Source: Ephydatia muelleri
Lineage: Eukaryota > Porifera > Demospongiae > Spongillida > Spongillidae
Length of the DNA stretch: 64,000 bases
Direction: 5' to 3'
Assembly (NCBI GenBank): GCA_013339895.1
Contig: JABACO010000105.1
Location: 41,001-105,000, forward strand
Shown: positions 32,395 to 45,100 of the stretch, in pieces
Layout of the letters: every line of letters begins with the position of its first letter
Numbering within the stretch: the stretch's first letter is position 1
Translations under genes and position numbers: made by a program
Notes under the pieces: generated by a model
Databases searched by the model: none
The model's input: only the letters and a program-made list of their open reading frames with translations
Told to the model about the DNA's origin: nothing

Positions 32395-33040
32395 GTCATA
32401 GAGTGGTGCGAGTTGTAGAGTAGTGTGAGTTCGCTGGTGTGAGCTCACTGGTCGTACAGTGGTGTGAGCTCACTGTTTGTAGAGTGGTGTGAGTTCCACT
32501 GGTCATAGAGTGGTGTGAGCTCGCTGGTCGTAGAGGTGTGAGTTCACTGGTCATAGAGTGATGCGAAGCTTGCTGGTCATAGAGTGGTGTGAGCTCGCTT
32601 GTCATAGAGTGGTGTGAGCTCACTGGTCGTAGAGTGATGTGAGCTCACTGGTCGTAGAGTGGTGTGAGCTCGCTGGTCGTAGAGTGAGAGTGGTGTGAGC
32701 TCACTGGTCGATCGTAGAGTGGTGTGAGCTCACTGGTCGATCGTAGAGTGGTGTGAGCTCACTGGTCGTAGAGTGGTGTGAGCTCGCTGGTCATAGAGTG
32801 GTGTGAGCTTGCTGGTCTTAGAGCGGTGTGAATTCTGGTTGTAGAGTGGTGTGAGCTCGCTGTTCGTAGAGTGGTGTGAGCTCGCTCATTGTAGAGTGGT
32901 ATGAGCTCGCTGGTCGTAGAGTGGTGTGAGATCACTGATCGTAGAGTGGTGTGAGCTCGTTGTTTGTAGAGTGGTGTGAGCTTGCTGTCCGTAGAGTGGT
33001 GTGAGTTAACTGGGCATAGTGGTGTGACTCACTGGAGATC
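32395..33040. repeat. 25-bp minisatellite array
   Basis: About 26 imperfect copies of GTAGAGTGGTGTGAGCTCRC followed by TGGTC. The SacI-like GAGCTC is kept in most copies. Variants include deletions of a few bases and an added ATCG (GGTCGATCGTAG) in two consecutive copies. The array ends at the border of the minus-strand open frames at 33039. Confidence 0.95.
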
Positions 33041-33665
33041 ACAGGGCCACTGGTGCAGCACATGGCCAGGCCTTGGCAGAGTGCTCTCCACCATAGCCTG
33101 GGACCCAGCACCTGTGGGTGGCTCGCTCCATGTGCACCAGATGGTGGAGTAGTGCCTGCTGGTGTGGTAGTGAGCCTGCTTGGAACTGGCTGTTGCCATG
33201 CATGAAAGGGCTGATGTGTGACACCAGCACGTCCTCCTTCAACACATCCCAGCAGAGGTTATGCAGATTGTCCATAGCTGCGGCCTGCCAAAAGAGGTGT
33301 CATACCTCACGGCTGCTGCCATCGGGTGCGAAGAGCTGGCAGATGATGTGTTGGTACTTCACCAGCTCAAGAGCAGTTTGGGCGCAATCTGAATGCAATA
33401 TGTTCCAGGCTTCCATCCAGGAGCTGAGAACTGAGACCTGTCGCCTGGTGCTGCCCTTCTTAGCCACCTGGCCAACTAGCAACCCGTCATCTAATAAGGG
33501 AAAGAGTTGGTCAACTGAGCCGTAGTCAAGGCTATGACTGGAGTGCTGCACACATGAAATTACTTTTATATGGATGCAAACCTGTGAACATATCAACAAC
33601 AGTTTGGGATGATTTTGGATAAGGGTTTTAGGGGTAAGACACCCTGCATTGAGCACTAATGCCAA
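33039..33665 (-). pseudogene. Possible Gag-like fragment of a tyrosine-recombinase retroelement
   Basis: The upstream frame (33665-33300) reads SVLSSWMEAWNILHSDCAQT then ALELVKYQHIICQL. The 'W.EAW.I…..P……L..YQ.II' pattern resembles the Gag-like ORF of DIRS/Ngaro-type YR elements found in many invertebrates; this is remembered rather than searched. The frame stops at 33300 and an adjoining frame (33275-33039) continues with NLCWDVLKEDVLVSHISPFM. A 21-base GT…AG segment (33305-33285) containing the stop separates the two in-frame halves. The minisatellite directly follows the end. No reverse transcriptase or recombinase was found nearby. Confidence 0.3.
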
Positions 33666-33669
33666 GCTT

Positions 33670-34637
33670 AGGATTGGTTAGGATCATTCATTGAAATTGC
33701 ATCTGTAGAAACATATGCTTACATCTCAGCCATAGCAGCGGACATGCACTGTACCTAGTACCCATAGAAAGCTTAGTAATACTATGACATAGACTGGTCA
33801 TGTGCATTAAACTACACCTGTACACTAAACTCTACCTTAGGGCAAATTCATGTACTCTGTGTGAGCTGAAAATTGTGTGGGCAACAGGAGACCAAAGTTA
33901 CTGTGAAAGTGGTACCAATGCCACATAGCTGAGTGGGGGAGGGTATAAAGAATGATGAGCAGATGAGCAATATGACAAATAGGAAAGCTTTATTACACGT
34001 TTCTCCACTGACCAGAGAAAGATGATGTGAGTGCGTAGGAACTTAACACATGTTGCAGTAAAATATAGTTATTCTTTGCAACATGTACAATGTATGTGTA
34101 CCTCTAGAGGGATGAAGACATGATGTGCGTACAAATGATCAATCCTATGGTAACTATGCACATATAGAGGACCAATCCTTTGGGGACATGATGCACATAC
34201 AGTGGGCCAATCCTATATGTCGCCACATACCTATGTACATGTGAGGGCTCTATGTCATGTATGAAGAACGATCTATATGGGAAACTCAGCCTGCACAGAG
34301 AGGAATTGTTATTAGGAATGCTTCTACAGGCAACAATGCCAAGGATTAAACTAAGAGAGTACAGAAGCTCAGTACATAAACCCCAAAATGCACACAGTTA
34401 AATGGTAGAATGCACTTGCATGTGGTGTGAGAGTGTGTCATCATTTTATTGTGTGCCACAAGAACTGTATTCGTGAGTGTTGTGCATAAGAATATGTCAT
34501 ACGAGGGTGTACAGGTTTATATACGCAACAATGCAAGTGTGTGCACAAATGCATAAAGGTGTGTGAGCCAGCATGAGTGCACTGATGTTCATGTACTATG
34601 CGTGAGCTGAAAGATGATATTGCAAGCGTAGCTCAGG
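33670..34637. other. No gene seen
   Basis: Only partial duplications are visible, such as 'gatgcaagtgcgtag' and 'ggaaagctttattacac' near 33984 and again near 35146, on either side of the hAT element that follows. Confidence 0.45.
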
Positions 34638-35099
34638 CAGTAGCGGATCCAAGGGGGGGCTAGGGGGGGGGCTATAGCCCCCCCCCCCCCCCTCCCCCCG
34701 CAAATTAAAAATTCATAGTATACTTTGCATGGGTGTTTTAGGCGATAATACTATTAGTACAGCTGTTCATATGCAAGTGGTTAATTAAGTGCATGGCAGG
34801 ACCATCTAAAAAGGCGAAATTCAAAATATACAGACAGTCCGAGTCTCTTTTCGAGCACTTTTCGCGATTGGGCACGTCGCAATCGGCGTCTTGCAGTTTT
34901 TGCATAGTTTTGGAGGGTTTTCCAACGCAAAAAGCGCCGGCTTCTGGGGCTCCGCCCCAGACCCCATACCCCCTAGCTGGGCGGGAGGGGTGCCCCCCTC
35001 CCGCACCCTCCCCGGGACGGCTCCGCCTACAGTCAGCCCCTCCCCTTTTCAGCCCCCCCCCCCCCCCCCCCCCAACCGTCCAGGCTGGATCCGCTAGTG
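34638..35099. mobile_element. Short non-autonomous hAT element (462 bp)
   Basis: The ends are CAGTAGCGGATCCAAGGGGG (left) and the complement of CACTAGCGGATCCAGCC (right). The flanking 8-mers AGCTCAGG and AGCTGAGT match at six of eight positions, as expected for an ageing hAT target duplication. G/C runs lie just inside both ends. The shared word TTCTGGGGCTCCGCCCCAGA lies at 34942-34961, in the orientation opposite to the other three copies. Open frames inside show only low-complexity proline or glycine runs. Confidence 0.75.
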
Positions 35100-35109
35100 A
35101 GCTGAGTGG

Positions 35110-35940
35110 GTGTGACAAGAATTTTAGCAAGGGCTACAGTAAATAGGAAAGCTTTATTGCATGACTAGAGGATGATGCAAGTGCGTAGCAAATACATGTA
35201 TAGCCTTACGCGAGCCATGTTGAATTCAGCCATCTGCGACGTGGGAGGCGCAAGATTACTACAATTAACCATTCGACTGAATCATTAATTTGGTACGATC
35301 GTCTTGCCAAGCGAGATGTCTTCTTTTTCTTCTTCTTTGAATTGTCGCTGCATGGGTGTTGCGAACGACTAGCTTCGTTTTAGGCAGAGTATGGGTGGAG
35401 AATGGGCGGAACAAAGAAAGTTATCGAAATAAGTGTGTATTAAAATCCATCTGGATTCTATTTAGACCACACCCTAGTAAAATGGCGTGTGAACATATGC
35501 ATTATTACTCACAAGTATTTATTATGGGTATGCATTTAATATCACATATAGCTCAAGGAAGCAGCATATTGCATGACATTTAGTATGTAGGTAGTCCTTT
35601 AAAAATATATTTAACAGCAGCTTGAACATTTGGTGTATGCTAAAAGTGTTCATGCGGCTACATATGTCTATATACCACATGCAGATCCTGATAGCAATCG
35701 TGAAGAAATATGCTGGAGGAATGAATGCTGCCCAACACTTGTAAGGGTAGGCTAAAGTTGTAAGGGTAGGCTAAAGTACTGCAGTATTTGAACACTTTTT
35801 GTAGGTACAGTGTTGTGGGATTAAATATCAAAATGTATGTCTGGTTTGGTGTAATGACTGATACTAGATACAATAACTATTAATTATTTGACAATGTTCA
35901 CATGCATGCACATGTTTGCATGGCAGATGCACTTAAATTT
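35110..35940. other. No gene seen
   Basis: AT-rich sequence. A tandem pair of 'gtaagggtaggctaaagt' lies at 35740-35776. No exon is supported. Confidence 0.45.
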
Positions 35941-35949
35941 TTTACACGA

Positions 35950-36950
35950 GCTGCACACACGTACACATAACCACACATGTGCTGCATGTATACATGTGCA
36001 TGTACACACATACATATGTACTCACACAAATACACATAACCACACACACACATGTGTACACACATACACACACACATGCACATGCATACACACATGTGCA
36101 TCACACACATGTACACACACGCCACACAACATACACATACACACATGCACAGACACATTCACACGTACACACATGCACAGACACATTCACATGTACACAC
36201 ATGCACACACATGTGCACACACATACACACATGCAGACACATTCACATGCACACACATGTGCACACACACACACACACACCGTACACACATGCACACACA
36301 TGCACACACATACACAACACACATGCATACACATGCTAACACACACACATGAACACACATGCACACACATGTACCACGTACATGACGGAATCATGCTAAC
36401 ACACACATACACATAACACATACACACACTTACAGACACATATATACACATACACACAAATGCACACACATACACAACACACACGCGTACACATGCTAAC
36501 ACACACATATGAACACACACTATCACACATGCATACACACACATGCTCACACATGCAGACATACACACATGCACACACAACACACACAAATGCACACACA
36601 CATGCATACACGTGCAGACATACACACAATGCACACACACATGCACACACGTGCAAGACAGACTCATGCTAACACACACACATACACATATATGAACATT
36701 TAGCCAAATATGAAAGAAGGGGGGGGGGGGGGGGGAGGGGGGTCCCCCTCGCAATCAGGCATCAAACGAGGGGGATTGACCAACCCCCCCTGGCTACAGG
36801 CCTGCACACATGCACTTACACACACATGCAAATACACACATACACACGCATTCACACACACAATGCACACATATAAACACACATGCACATGTGTATAATT
36901 CATGTGTGTATGTGTATGCATACATGTACACACACATTCACACATACACA
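35950..36950. repeat. CACA/TACA/TGCA compound microsatellite, about 1 kb
   Basis: Irregular mixtures of ACACAT, GCACACA and TACACA fill almost 1 kb, with 'gacagactcatgctaacac'-type interruptions near 36385 and 36657 that suggest a longer-period duplication. A hAT-like fragment interrupts the tract at 36715-36804. The many open frames through the tract are artefacts. Confidence 0.9.
36715..36804. mobile_element. hAT-like terminal fragment within the microsatellite
   Basis: A G run (36719-36740) opens the fragment and CCCCCCTGGCTACAGGCCTG closes it at 36804. The closing word is the complement of CAGGCCTGTAGCCAGG, the end sequence shared with 14572 and 50945. It is too short to be complete. Confidence 0.5.
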
Positions 36951-36959
36951 GAAATACTG

Positions 36960-38030
36960 TTGGACAGCAAATACACTCTGAGAGAAGTGCAATTGGAACT
37001 ACTCAAAGTCCTGTATAGCTTTCCTCACATTTGGACAACTCTATATCTTAGACATCCTGAATACCTACAGTGTACCCTAGCTATTTGTGTCCTTTCTTGT
37101 CATCGTGAGACATGTTGATTATTCACAATTGTTACATGTAAGGTCAAGCTAAAAATATATTTCATTGCGCATGCGTGACTTTTAGAAACACGTTTTGTTA
37201 TAAACAGGTAAGTTCGGTGTTACAAGACTTTTTGGTAAGCTATTTGTTTCCTTCCAGCGTTGAGCGATGCATTTGAGTAAGACGAGTTGAGCGCTTCATC
37301 GAGAACAGCAGTTCGCGATCGGACCGGAATGCCTGTTTATACGCTCTAGCTAAGGAAAATTCGGCTACTACTGTGTGCTGCGCTACCCACTAAATTGAGC
37401 CACTGCTTAAGGCAGGTAAGTACCTTGTCGCGAACGCCCTTACAAAGGTCATATGACACGCTGGCCTTTAGCAAGCTTTCGAGGTAAGCTTATAACAATC
37501 GGTACGATTGACGTTGTTATTGTCACCGATCTGCTTAGCGAACATGACCGTCGTCGGACTGATGGTGGCACCCAAGATTCAATTAAAAAGGTTAGACATG
37601 TCTCATATTGGAACTTGACCGTTATATATATGCATGTGTTTTCTTCATTTGTTTAGTGTCCGAAGCATGCAGAGAAACACTCCAGGACTACTCGATCGTC
37701 GTATAGGCCCTAAAGACATGTTTATAGTTTTGTTGTTGTACATGCATGTTTGTATTTATTGTCAACTTTTATTAAAATCATCAACTGTTGTTGTATAGTT
37801 TATTAAGATCAATTCATGTTGTATCGTAAGATTACGGTGCATGCACGAACTATTGATGCCTTTGTCAACACCCAATAGAGCGTACTGGCTACACTTCAGG
37901 GGTGTTGACTGTAACACACCTGAGCGGTTACCACTACACTCCATGGGGGTGTTATTCCTAAACAGGCGTACGAACACCCATAAGTGTGTTGTGGCAACAC
38001 CCTTTTTTTAACAGTGTGTGTGACTTTATA
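36960..38030. other. No clear gene; clustered ACACCC motifs
   Basis: Possible small exons near 37250-37420 have GTAAG donors, but no protein can be recognised. From 37865 to 38005 the word AACACCC/GGGTGTT recurs many times in both orientations. A similar cluster lies at 52960-53110, so this is a dispersed repeat family. Confidence 0.4.
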
Positions 38031-38034
38031 TTAT

Positions 38035-39000
38035 ATGGGTATGAAATGATCATAGAGCAGAGGGATTGGAAACGGATCACGTGCTTCGCAGAAATGTCAC
38101 GGCCCGTCATCGTTGGGATGGATAGCACCTTTTATGAGGTCACGGCGTGCTGACCATTTGATTGTAGTCGATATCCAGTGAACTGTTGAAGCTGTTTATA
38201 TTTTTGTCTGGTTGCCTACGAGGAAGGGTTGAGGTCTATGTGCTTTGAATATCGTCTTTAACCATTTAACGCCGAGAGACGCATATCTGCGTCAAGGATG
38301 TAACCAAAGACGTCTTCCGGACCCTTTGAAACATTACACCAATTAAAAGTTATTCGCGTTCACGGCTTCATTTTATATTGTTCAAACCCTCCTTCCTGCT
38401 ACCTAACATTCCTCCGCTTTGTTATTAAAAAAAAAAAGGGCAACACCGTCAACCTCAGCTTTAATAGTATTAACGTGCAGTAACCGCTGATGCAAGTCCA
38501 TGGAGTAGACTGTCAAGCAGTTTTAATGGAGTGAACAATATGTACATTTGTTCTTGAATGTGTATTGATATACGTCTGAGTTGCAAAGTACAGAGATCAT
38601 TGTGAGCGTCTAGGCGTGACTGGTACATTATATAGCAACGTATTTAGGTAGATCTTTTCAAGCTGGACGGTTTTGTGTGACTTTATATTATATGGGTATG
38701 AAATAACAGCTATAGAAGGAAAGTATCGATACAGATCATAGAGCAGAGGGATTGGAAACGGATCACGTGCTCCAGAGAAATGTCTGCGTTGGGATGGATA
38801 TCACCTTTAATGAGGTCATGGCGTGCTGACCTTTTGATTGTAGTCGATATCCAGTGAACTTTTGAAACTGTTTATATTTTTGTCTGGTTGCCTACGAGGA
38901 TGGGTTGAGCTCTATGTGCTTTGAAAGGCGTCTCTAAGCTTCATCCGTTTTTTATTGCTATTTTTAAATCGGCATGTATATTCTTCACTTAGCGACGTTT
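38035..39000. repeat. Duplicated 3'-flank sequence of the type A gene, two partial copies
   Basis: Segment 38035-38255 matches 38690-38900 and 40830-41060, and in complement 45580-45790. Segment 38440-38990 matches 40570-41100, the 3' end and flank of the type A gene. At 38453-38481 the last codons of a type A gene, up to its TAA, are still readable after a poly-A run, so a further gene copy was cut off here. An unrelated piece (about 38258-38440) separates the blocks. Confidence 0.8.
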
Positions 39001-39161
39001 TAAAATTCGGTGGTTGAGTTTAAAAACCTGAGCTGATCTTATGTATGTGCACACGTTTGATCTGTGTCGAATGGGCCAGTTTGTGTACTCTACTTTCTCC
39101 TTTTGTATGCCTATATAATCTGAAAAAAATAAATAATAATAATCATGCAGCATCATCATAC

Positions 39162-39388
39162 TATGTTCAATCTCCTCTATAACGATTCAACCTTGGAGGT
39201 GTGTGGAACAGCGGTGAAAGGAAGCCTCAAGTTGATGGCGGAACTCACTGTACGGTGACTTTGGAAATCACTCTATAGCGATGTCGGTAACAGCTCAAGT
39301 AACGGTCACAAGCTGTACAAGTTTTTTACTCAAACTTGTGACCGATATCGAAGGCCGCACTTTCCTTATCTCATTGTCCACCTAATAA
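39162..39388 (+). pseudogene. Type B last exon, pseudogene copy 1
   Basis: The sequence from ATGTTCAATCTCCTCTATAA onward matches the type B exon at 43501-43734, but six bases after TTGATG are missing and further indels and a stop follow. No first exons are present. It lies in the left palindrome arm and has an inverted equivalent at 47283-47512 with the same six-base loss. Confidence 0.8.
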
Positions 39389-40039
39389 CATGTTTGTTCA
39401 AATAGAGCTAGTGAATACTTTTTATGTAGTAATTGATCAGTCTGGACCGGCCTTCACCAAGTGAAATTTTATTGATGAAAGCGGTAAGGTCACGCCCGCT
39501 ATGAACGTCCCGCTGTACAATAAAATGCGTCGTTTACTCCTGACAAAAGTCTCCTATGGTCATTGTGAGCATTACGAACAACAGGTGTACTTTAAAATTC
39601 CACAATACTCAGTAGGTAGGCTTCTGTAATCTCTAGCCTTCACATATTATGATACTTGAACTGTTGATCTTTCTATTACATTTGACGAGGGTCTGGGATC
39701 GAGAATAAGAGAACAAGTGATGTAGTATTTAATTTTACGATGTTTACACTGCTGTCTTAATCAGAATCCTGACACTTCAAAGGTTGTTGCTTGTATTTCG
39801 TGATTCTTAAAGGTGTCAAGATTGGAAGAACGGAAGTAGTTTATAGATCACAACTGCCCCTTGTGTTAACCGCTGCCGCATGTATTTAGTGATCATAAGG
39901 TGTCAAGACTTGATAACGATTCTCAGCGTGCGTGACGAGGTGGGCGTACAGCAGTGGTGTGGCCTATCTATGGCTTGCATGTGATTTGTGACGATAACAC
40001 AATCAGTGATGCATGAAAAACATCAACATGTTTGCATGT

Positions 40040-40047
40040 TATATAAG
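40040..40047 (+). promoter_or_regulatory. TATA box of the left type A copy
   Basis: TATATAAG lies 87 bases before the type A ATG. The right-arm copy has TGTATAAG at the same distance and the type B gene has TATATATA 86-87 bases before its ATG, so this promoter layout is conserved in the family. Confidence 0.6.
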
Positions 40048-40126
40048 AACAGGACTCCACCATGCACCATCATAATCTGCTATACCAGTACAGTTCTTGT
40101 CGACTAACGAAATAAAGTTCCAAATC

Positions 40127-40613
40127 ATGGCTACTATCTTCTGTACGTCATTGGTGGTGTGGTTGGTTTGATAGATGCTAAAAGTAATAATGTATATCTC
40201 TTTACTTCAATAGCTGTCAACATTACCTTCACCAACAATACCATAACTCAAGCCAACATCTCAAACCAGAATATAGTTTCTGGAAAATTGCTCAGTCCAC
40301 TTATTACTCCGGTCAATAACGGCGGTGGAGCAGCCTCTGCGCAGGTACGCCATATACCTACAGAATAACGGTCATTGTACAATTACTATACTCTATATCT
40401 CGCGTATAGCTAACAGGTCAACAAGTGGAGGGAAGTTTTGACGTGACATTTCTTGGAGGGTCTCAATTTACTGCCACATACAAGGTAGAGCAAAGCGGGA
40501 AAGTTACAGCCAGCTCCTCCCCCGAGTCGGATGGCGCTATAAAATTTGTTATGCAAAAACAAATTGCCGGCAACACCGTCAACCTCAGCTTTAATAGTAT
40601 TAACGTGCAGTAA
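40127..40613 (+). pseudogene. Type A small gene, left-arm copy (frameshifted)
   Basis: The gene model matches the intact right-arm copy: exon 1 (40127-40142), intron of 71 bp, exon 2 (from 40214) and exon 3 (40417-40613). In exon 2 a 7-base insertion after GCGCAG (near 40345-40356) shifts the frame and brings a stop before the shared donor at 40371. Using the earlier GTACGC donor does not rescue the frame either, because exon 3 is in phase 1. The copy is therefore probably a pseudogene, though the last exon is intact in sequence. See the 45987-46469 entry for protein features. Confidence 0.65.
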
Positions 40614-41292
40614 CCGCTGATGTAAGCCGATGGAGTATACTGTCTAGCAGTTTTAATGGAGTGTACATTTGTTCTTGAATATGTATTGATATACGACTGC
40701 GTTGCAAAGTACATAGATCATTGTGAGCGTCTATAGGGCGTGACTGGTACATTTTTAAAGCAACGTATTTATAGGTAGATCTTTTCAAGCTGGATGGTTT
40801 TGTGTGACTTTATATTACATGGCCTGGGTATGAAATAACAGCTATAGAAGGAAAGGATCGACACAGATCATAGCGCAGAGCGATTGGAAATGGATCACGT
40901 GCTTCGCAGAAATGTCACGTTGGGATCGATAGCCCCTTGATGAGGTCACGGCGTGCTGACCGTTTGATTGTAATCGATATCCAGTGAACTTTTGAAGCTG
41001 TTTATATTTTTGTCTGGTTGCCTACGAGGAAGGTTTGAGGTCTATGTGCTTTGAAAGGCGTCTTTAAGCTTCATCCGTTTTTTATTGTTTTTATCCGGCA
41101 TGTATTTTCTTCACTTGTGCGACGTATTAAAATTCGGTGGTTGAGTTTAAAAACCTGTGCTGGTCTTATGTATGTATGCTCATATTCGATCTGTGTCGAA
41201 TGGACCAGTTTGTATACTCTACTTTCTCCTTTCGTATGCCTATGTAATCTGAAAAATCATCATCATCATCATCAGCATCGATATCATCATAA

Positions 41293-41355
41293 TATGTTCA
41301 ATCTCCTGTATAACGATTCAACCTTAGAGGTGTGTGGAACCGCGGTGAAAGGAAG
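41293..41355 (+). pseudogene. Type B last exon, truncated by an insertion
   Basis: The type B exon start (atgttcaatctcctgtataa … gtgaaaggaagc) breaks off at 41355. Unrelated sequence with G runs (cagtggcttggtggccaggg) follows, which resembles the end of a G-run transposon. Confidence 0.75.
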
Positions 41356-41889
41356 CATACCGCAATGGTCAGTGGCTTGGTGGCCAGGGGGGGCCGCGGG
41401 GGCAATTGCCCTCCTGGCGGGGCTTAAAAATAGGGGCGCCACCGAGCACAAGGGGCACCATCAACTGAAAGTTTGTAACTCCTTCCGATACGTAAATCAT
41501 ACCATAGCAATTGAATCGGCAATCACTCGTTGGAACAAAGGCCGGCTCCCCCCCCCCCCCTTTTCACCCCTCCACCCAAAATGTGACCCTATCATGTGTA
41601 ATTACAATATAGACGCTCTATGCCAATCCAAGGTTATTAACATTCACAATTAATAATCTTGGTCATTCCTATACTAGTACAACGTTCATCGCACGTGCAC
41701 TGATTGTTCAATTAGCGCATGCGCACGCATGTACTTACATATTTGATTTCATACGTAAGAGCGTAGCTTGCTTGGTTGCACACATGTGATTTGTGCCGCA
41801 TCGACCGCGCTGTCAAAACGCAGCGCCCACGTAAGACCATATATGTAATGTGACTTCGCTGCATGCACAAGCAAGACGTCACAAGCTGC
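41356..41889. other. Insertion in the left arm, no gene
   Basis: The stretch is absent from the right arm. It begins with a CAGTGGC…GGGGGGG end typical of hAT elements and contains a C run at 41549-41559, but the partner end could not be located. The rest (41640-41889) is unassigned. Confidence 0.4.
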
Positions 41890-42341
41890 GAATAATCATG
41901 CTCTACGTTAGTAGTTCCTATATAGGAATTGACTAGGTCGTGAAATCATAATAAAACGCGAAACGCGACTAGCAAAGACTTCCGACGAAGGATAGCGTGA
42001 GATTATGGTAGAAATCGAACCAGGAGTTAAGACCCAATCGTTTAGCGCTGGTTGGACTCCGCGAAAACGTACGGTTTTAGAGACTAAGATACGAGAACCG
42101 TACGCGGTCCCATTGTTCTTCATGTTCTGCTTATCCTCCCTTTGTTTATGTATAACTCGCAATTTCCGATGAGGCCATTTGCACCAAAAAGACGTGTAAT
42201 GATTCCGCATGCTATCTTCTTCACTGGTCAGCAGTGCACTGGCGTTCCAATAACCACAGATACAATCAAAGAATTTGTTGATAAAGATGGCATATGAACC
42301 AATGTATTTCAAACTTTTTTTCCTGTGTGTAACCATGTACA

Positions 42342-42645
<304 letters not shown>

Positions 42646-42761
42646 ACATAAATACACGAGTACCGACTTCAACGTAACGTAAATGAATTAAAAAAATTAT
42701 TACAGTTAATTATCTGCGTGTCATACTATTGGTTGCTAGGCATTATTAGGGCTAGGCCGAG

Positions 42762-42769
42762 TATATATA
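42762..42769 (+). promoter_or_regulatory. TATA box of the type B gene
   Basis: TATATATA lies 87 bases before the proposed ATG at 42849, the same spacing as in both type A copies. Confidence 0.6.
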
Positions 42770-42848
42770 CCGTGTAGTAGTATTCGATAGTGATATATTG
42801 GAAAATACCATCTAGAGTCGAAGAGTGACACTGCAATTGACCAAAAAA

Positions 42849-43734
42849 ATGTCCCAATACTGTTCGTTAGTTTGAGGCTGCTGCATGTGTGATGCTTTAT
42901 TGAAATTCTCTGTGCGCTATTAGGTGTCAATTTCAACTACACCAATAACAGCCTCATTCAAGCGAATATTTCTGACCAGATTGCAGAACAAGGGGAATGG
43001 ACATCAAAACTTACCGAGTCTGTATCAAATGGAGGAGGTCACACCTCCGGGCAGGTAAGATATGTTGCGAACGGCGCACGTTTTTGATATAAATACAATG
43101 TATGTAATTGTGCGTCAGTGTATTTTATATTGCATATCTTTTGAAGTACAATAATAATAATAATAATAATATGACCCCAAATGTGGTTGTATGTGTGTCC
43201 CCATGGTGGTTGAGTCATATGGAGCCTGGGGTGAAGAGGCCTCTGCCATCATCTCCTCCATCACCTCGAGACTTGCAACATTTCACGGAGGCCGCTGCTA
43301 AAGGTGGGGCGACATCTTTTCTTCTAAACTCGCATTTGTCTGCCGTTTCTTGCCCATGGTTGCCAAAGTCAGCTCAGCAAAATGCACGTCGCCAGGAAGC
43401 AGAGGGTCCAGTCTGTCTTTGAGAGGCTCCAAGGGGGGTGGAGATGTTGCTCTAGTGTTTATATTCCCTGTTGTAACTATATAATAATAATAATAATAAT
43501 ATGTTCAATCTCCTCTATAACGATTCAACCTTGGAGGTGTGTGGAACTGCGGTGAAAGGAAGCCTCAAGTTGATGTTTCTTGGCGGAACTCACTATAAGG
43601 TGAACTTCGAAATCACTAGCGATGGTTCAATCTCGGTAACAGCTCAAGCAACGGTCACAAGCTGTACTAGTATTTTACTCAAACTTGAGACTGATATCGA
43701 AGGTCTCACTTTCTCTATCTCATTGTTCACTTAA
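42849..43734 (+). CDS. Type B small protein gene, intact copy in the palindrome loop
   Basis: Proposed exons are 42849-42861 (13 bp, only MSQY plus one base), 42924-43054 and 43537-43734; phases 1 and 0 agree and give 113 residues. Exon 2 begins VNFNYTNN and has the SNGGG turn; exon 3 has VKGS, FLGG and an alternating beta-strand pattern to the stop. There is no signal peptide or membrane segment. It is a diverged paralogue of type A: both have 'VN-x-T-NN … QANIS … NGGG … GS … FLGG'. The short all-beta layout, starting with a VN-T-NN strand and with an E/K-GS turn after the middle, loosely resembles aegerolysin and ET79-like crystal proteins, but I cannot confirm that. The second intron (482 bp) carries an inserted segment between two (AAT)n tracts. 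The donor of the tiny first exon (GTTCGT) is weak. Confidence 0.5.
43150..43500. other. Segment between two (AAT)n tracts in the type B intron
   Basis: The tracts at 43150-43170 and 43482-43500 flank 310 bp that include a frame reading WGDIFSSKLAFVCRFLPMVA-like sequence in one direction. No family is recognised. The flanking AAT runs might mark an insertion into a microsatellite. Confidence 0.35.
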
Positions 43735-44640
43735 TAACATGTTTGTTCAAATAGAGCTAGTGAATTCTTTTTATTTTAGTAATTGTGCACGGCTGACATG
43801 TAGGGAATGAACAAACTCGCGCGATATGAAGGTCTATACTGATAGGATACCTGTAATGCATTAATCTTGCTTTAATGCGGCAACGATGTTACTAAATGTC
43901 AAATCTCACATCAAGATTGACATCAACATGCATGGACCGGAGCGAGCACAACTGCTGCCCCGACGATGGGGCGTTTGTCCGTAGGGGGAAGGGGAAAAAA
44001 ACTTCACATGCAATGATTGGAGCATACGCTAGAAGGGTCTATTGCTCTAAATATCTATAGGCTACTTCCGGTTCTTATTTCAATGAATTTGTAATACAAT
44101 CAATTTTTGACACCTTATGATCGAATCACGTAGGACAAATTCCTTGGAATAAGTGACTTCAACTAGTGTGTGACAACAGTAAATTGCATTATCAGGAATC
44201 TGTTAACTTTAGTAGTACCTCCGAAGGTTTCACAGCAGTCATAGTAACAACCAACTATGACATGCAGCTGGCACAAACATAGTTCAACGCCAGCGCACTG
44301 CTTACCAGTGAAGATAACATGCGGAATCATTACTAATTGCGAGTTATACATAAACAAAGGGAGAATAAGCAGAACATGAAGAACAATGGGACCGCGTACG
44401 GTTCTCGTATCTTAGTTCTCTAAAACCGTACGTTTTCGCGGAATCCAACCAGCGCTAAACGATTGAGTTTTTTAACGCGTGGTTCGATTTCTACCATAAT
44501 CTACGCTATCCTTCGTCGGAAGTTATTGCTAGTCGCGTTTCGCGTTTTATTAATGATTTCTCAATTCCTATGTAGGAACTACTAACGTAGATTCTGATTA
44601 TTCGCAGCTTGTCATAAGCGGCCCCAGCCCCCCCCTCCCC

Positions 44641-44724
44641 GGGCTGTGGCGCCCCCCCCTCCCCGGGCTGTGGCGCCCCCCCCTCCCCGGGCTGTGGCGC
44701 CCCCCCCCCCCCCCCCCCCCCCCC
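44641..44724. repeat. 24-bp C-rich tandem repeat ending in poly-C
   Basis: GGGCTGTGGCGCCCCCCCCT-type units start at 44641, 44665 and 44689 (24-bp period) and run into about 24 Cs. The block is present only in the right arm. Confidence 0.9.
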
Positions 44725-44736
44725 GAAACGGGATAT

Positions 44737-44976
44737 TAAAGAAACTAATCTTCCCTATGATGTAATATACGCGTACGCAAAATATGATATCATGTACGCG
44801 TTAAGTACATGTTAGTATAGATAGCGCACGCGCACTCGTTGTTTTGCAGCGTGCGCGTGCTATGTAAGCGTATATACGTAACAATAGTGCCAGCTGCTAG
44901 TGCCAGCTGCTACTTTGTATTGGAATCTGGTTTCATCGAGCCATAAAGCACAATATAGGGAAGATTAGTTTCTTTA
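44737..44976. mobile_element. Foldback element with 22-bp terminal inverted repeats
   Basis: TAAAGAAACTAATCTTCCCT plus AT at the left end (44737-44758) is an exact complement of 44955-44976. Inside is another palindrome around GCGCACGCGC / GCGTGCGCGTGC. It has no coding sequence and sits in the right palindrome arm. Confidence 0.75.
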
Positions 44977-45100
44977 GTACATTACAGGCATCATATCAGT
45001 AACCTTCATATCGCGCGAGTTCGTTCATTTCCTACACGTCAGCCGTACACAATTACAAAACAAATAGTATTCACTAGTCTATTTGAACAAACATGTTATT

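Noticed and set aside
32395-33040. CRISPR-like regular repeats
   Set aside because: Copies are directly adjacent with no unique spacers, so this is a 25-bp minisatellite.
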